A stretch of DNA of 12,893 nt from an uncultured Erysipelotrichaceae bacterium. GTDB lineage: Bacteria > Bacillota_I > Bacilli_A > Erysipelotrichales > Erysipelotrichaceae. Made by a program: the position numbers and the translations under genes. The notes beneath the pieces are model-generated. The model saw nothing but the letters and a program-made list of their open reading frames with translations, made no database searches and was not told the origin of the DNA. The DNA lies in assembly GCA_902795905.1 (NCBI GenBank), contig CADBMY010000066.1, positions 1 through 12,893 of the forward strand, written 5' to 3'. Below are positions 12,461 to 12,893 of this stretch, piece by piece (positions within the stretch are counted from its first letter, which is position 1; the number at the start of each line of letters is the position of its first letter).

Positions 12461-12893
12461 AGAAGAAGACAACGATCGATGATTTCGGCAAGGCACCGGA
12501 CGGTGTATCAGACCTGATCAAAGAGCGGGAAATGAAAAAAGAGAATCAGCAGCTGGCCAAATCACTGCCGCATCTCTTTAATATTGCCATCATCGTCTCA
12601 ATTGCCTCCATCGCGCTGTTTTACGCGATCCTGCCGCTTTCCCGCATCAAGGCTATATCGGTAACAGGGGAAGAGTATCTTTCCAAGAGATATATTCAGG
12701 AGCTCTCAGGAATCACATACGATTCGATGTATTTTCTGACTTTTCCCGGACATGTATCATCTCTTGTTGAAAAGGATCCGATGATCGAAGATGTGAAGAC
12801 AAGGCTGCTGCCGGGCAATACCGTACAGCTGAATGTGACAGAAAAACAGCCCGTAGGCTACCGTTATGAAGAAGACGGTCCCTATATCCTGAC
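12451..12893 (+). CDS. divIB: Cell-division protein DivIB/FtsQ, N-terminal part (3' end outside window)
   Basis: 147 codons are visible. A charged cytoplasmic N-terminus (about 1-48) is followed by one transmembrane segment (about 49-69, LFNIAIIVSIASIALFYAIL) and then a POTRA domain (about 72-140, RIKAISVTGEEYLSKRYIQ...). This is the DivIB/FtsQ layout; the protein bridges the divisome parts FtsL/DivIC and penicillin-binding proteins outside the membrane. The start is a TTG inside the end of murB, supported by GGAG at 12439-12442, eight bases upstream. A later in-frame ATG (12532) would give a shorter cytoplasmic tail but has weaker signals. The position after murG-murB matches dcw clusters. 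Confidence 0.9.
   Translation, partial: MAIEKKTTIDDFGKAPDGVSDLIKEREMKKENQQLAKSLPHLFNIAIIVSIASIALFYAILPLSRIKAISVTGEEYLSKRYIQELSGITYDSMYFLTFPGHVSSLVEKDPMIEDVKTRLLPGNTVQLNVTEKQPVGYRYEEDGPYIL

Noticed and set aside
1..12893. CRISPR arrays, insertion sequences, attachment sites, riboswitches
   Set aside because: I found no direct repeat arrays, transposase frames, tRNA-fragment duplications or leaders long enough for a riboswitch. The longest gap without a gene is about 154 bases, before tig.

Overview
This window looks like chromosomal housekeeping sequence from a low-to-mid GC Firmicute. The gene set (mutS2-uvrC, lon-engB, CIRCE-type heat-shock operators, type II MurB, DivIB/FtsQ) fits Bacillota, and the overall look best fits Erysipelotrichia or a close relative. 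That placement is an inference from gene content and protein style, not from a search. There are no mobile elements, CRISPR arrays or phage genes. All complete genes are intact and their composition is uniform, so nothing suggests recent transfer.

Layout. Positions 1-3615 hold the 3' end of mutS2, then uvrC (one base apart), then a membrane-anchored VanY-like (M15B) protein. The VanY-like gene abuts, stop to stop, a small minus-strand membrane-protein gene (3616-3993). From a 74-bp divergent intergenic region a YfcE-like metallophosphoesterase gene reads rightwards (4068-4562). It is followed by tRNA-Arg(UCT) with its own promoter and terminator, and then an unrecognised helical protein gene (4755-5396). 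Next is a protein-quality-control block: tig (trigger factor) behind two CIRCE operators that bracket a strong promoter, then a hairpin, then lon, then engB overlapping the lon stop codon. A clear terminator closes that block. A GNAT acetyltransferase gene follows, and then the start of a dcw-type cell-wall cluster: murG, murB (4-nt overlap) and divIB/ftsQ (10-nt overlap, cut by the window end).

How it works together. The first block concerns DNA damage and stalled ribosomes (UvrC; MutS2). The central block couples nascent-chain folding (Tig), proteolysis (Lon) and 50S assembly (EngB), apparently under HrcA control. The last block makes lipid II (MurB makes UDP-MurNAc; MurG adds GlcNAc) and joins it to division (DivIB).

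Most notable observations: (1) at least four genes have an extended -10 promoter (TGN + TATAAT-like) placed so that the transcript should begin at or within about 3 nt of the ATG, with no usable Shine-Dalgarno site, which suggests systematic leaderless transcription; (2) paired CIRCE operators sit in front of tig; (3) the VanY-like protein keeps all three zinc ligands but has lost the catalytic glutamate and two substrate-site residues; (4) a perfect 12-bp hairpin with a GTAA (GNRA) loop lies inside the 5' end of engB.
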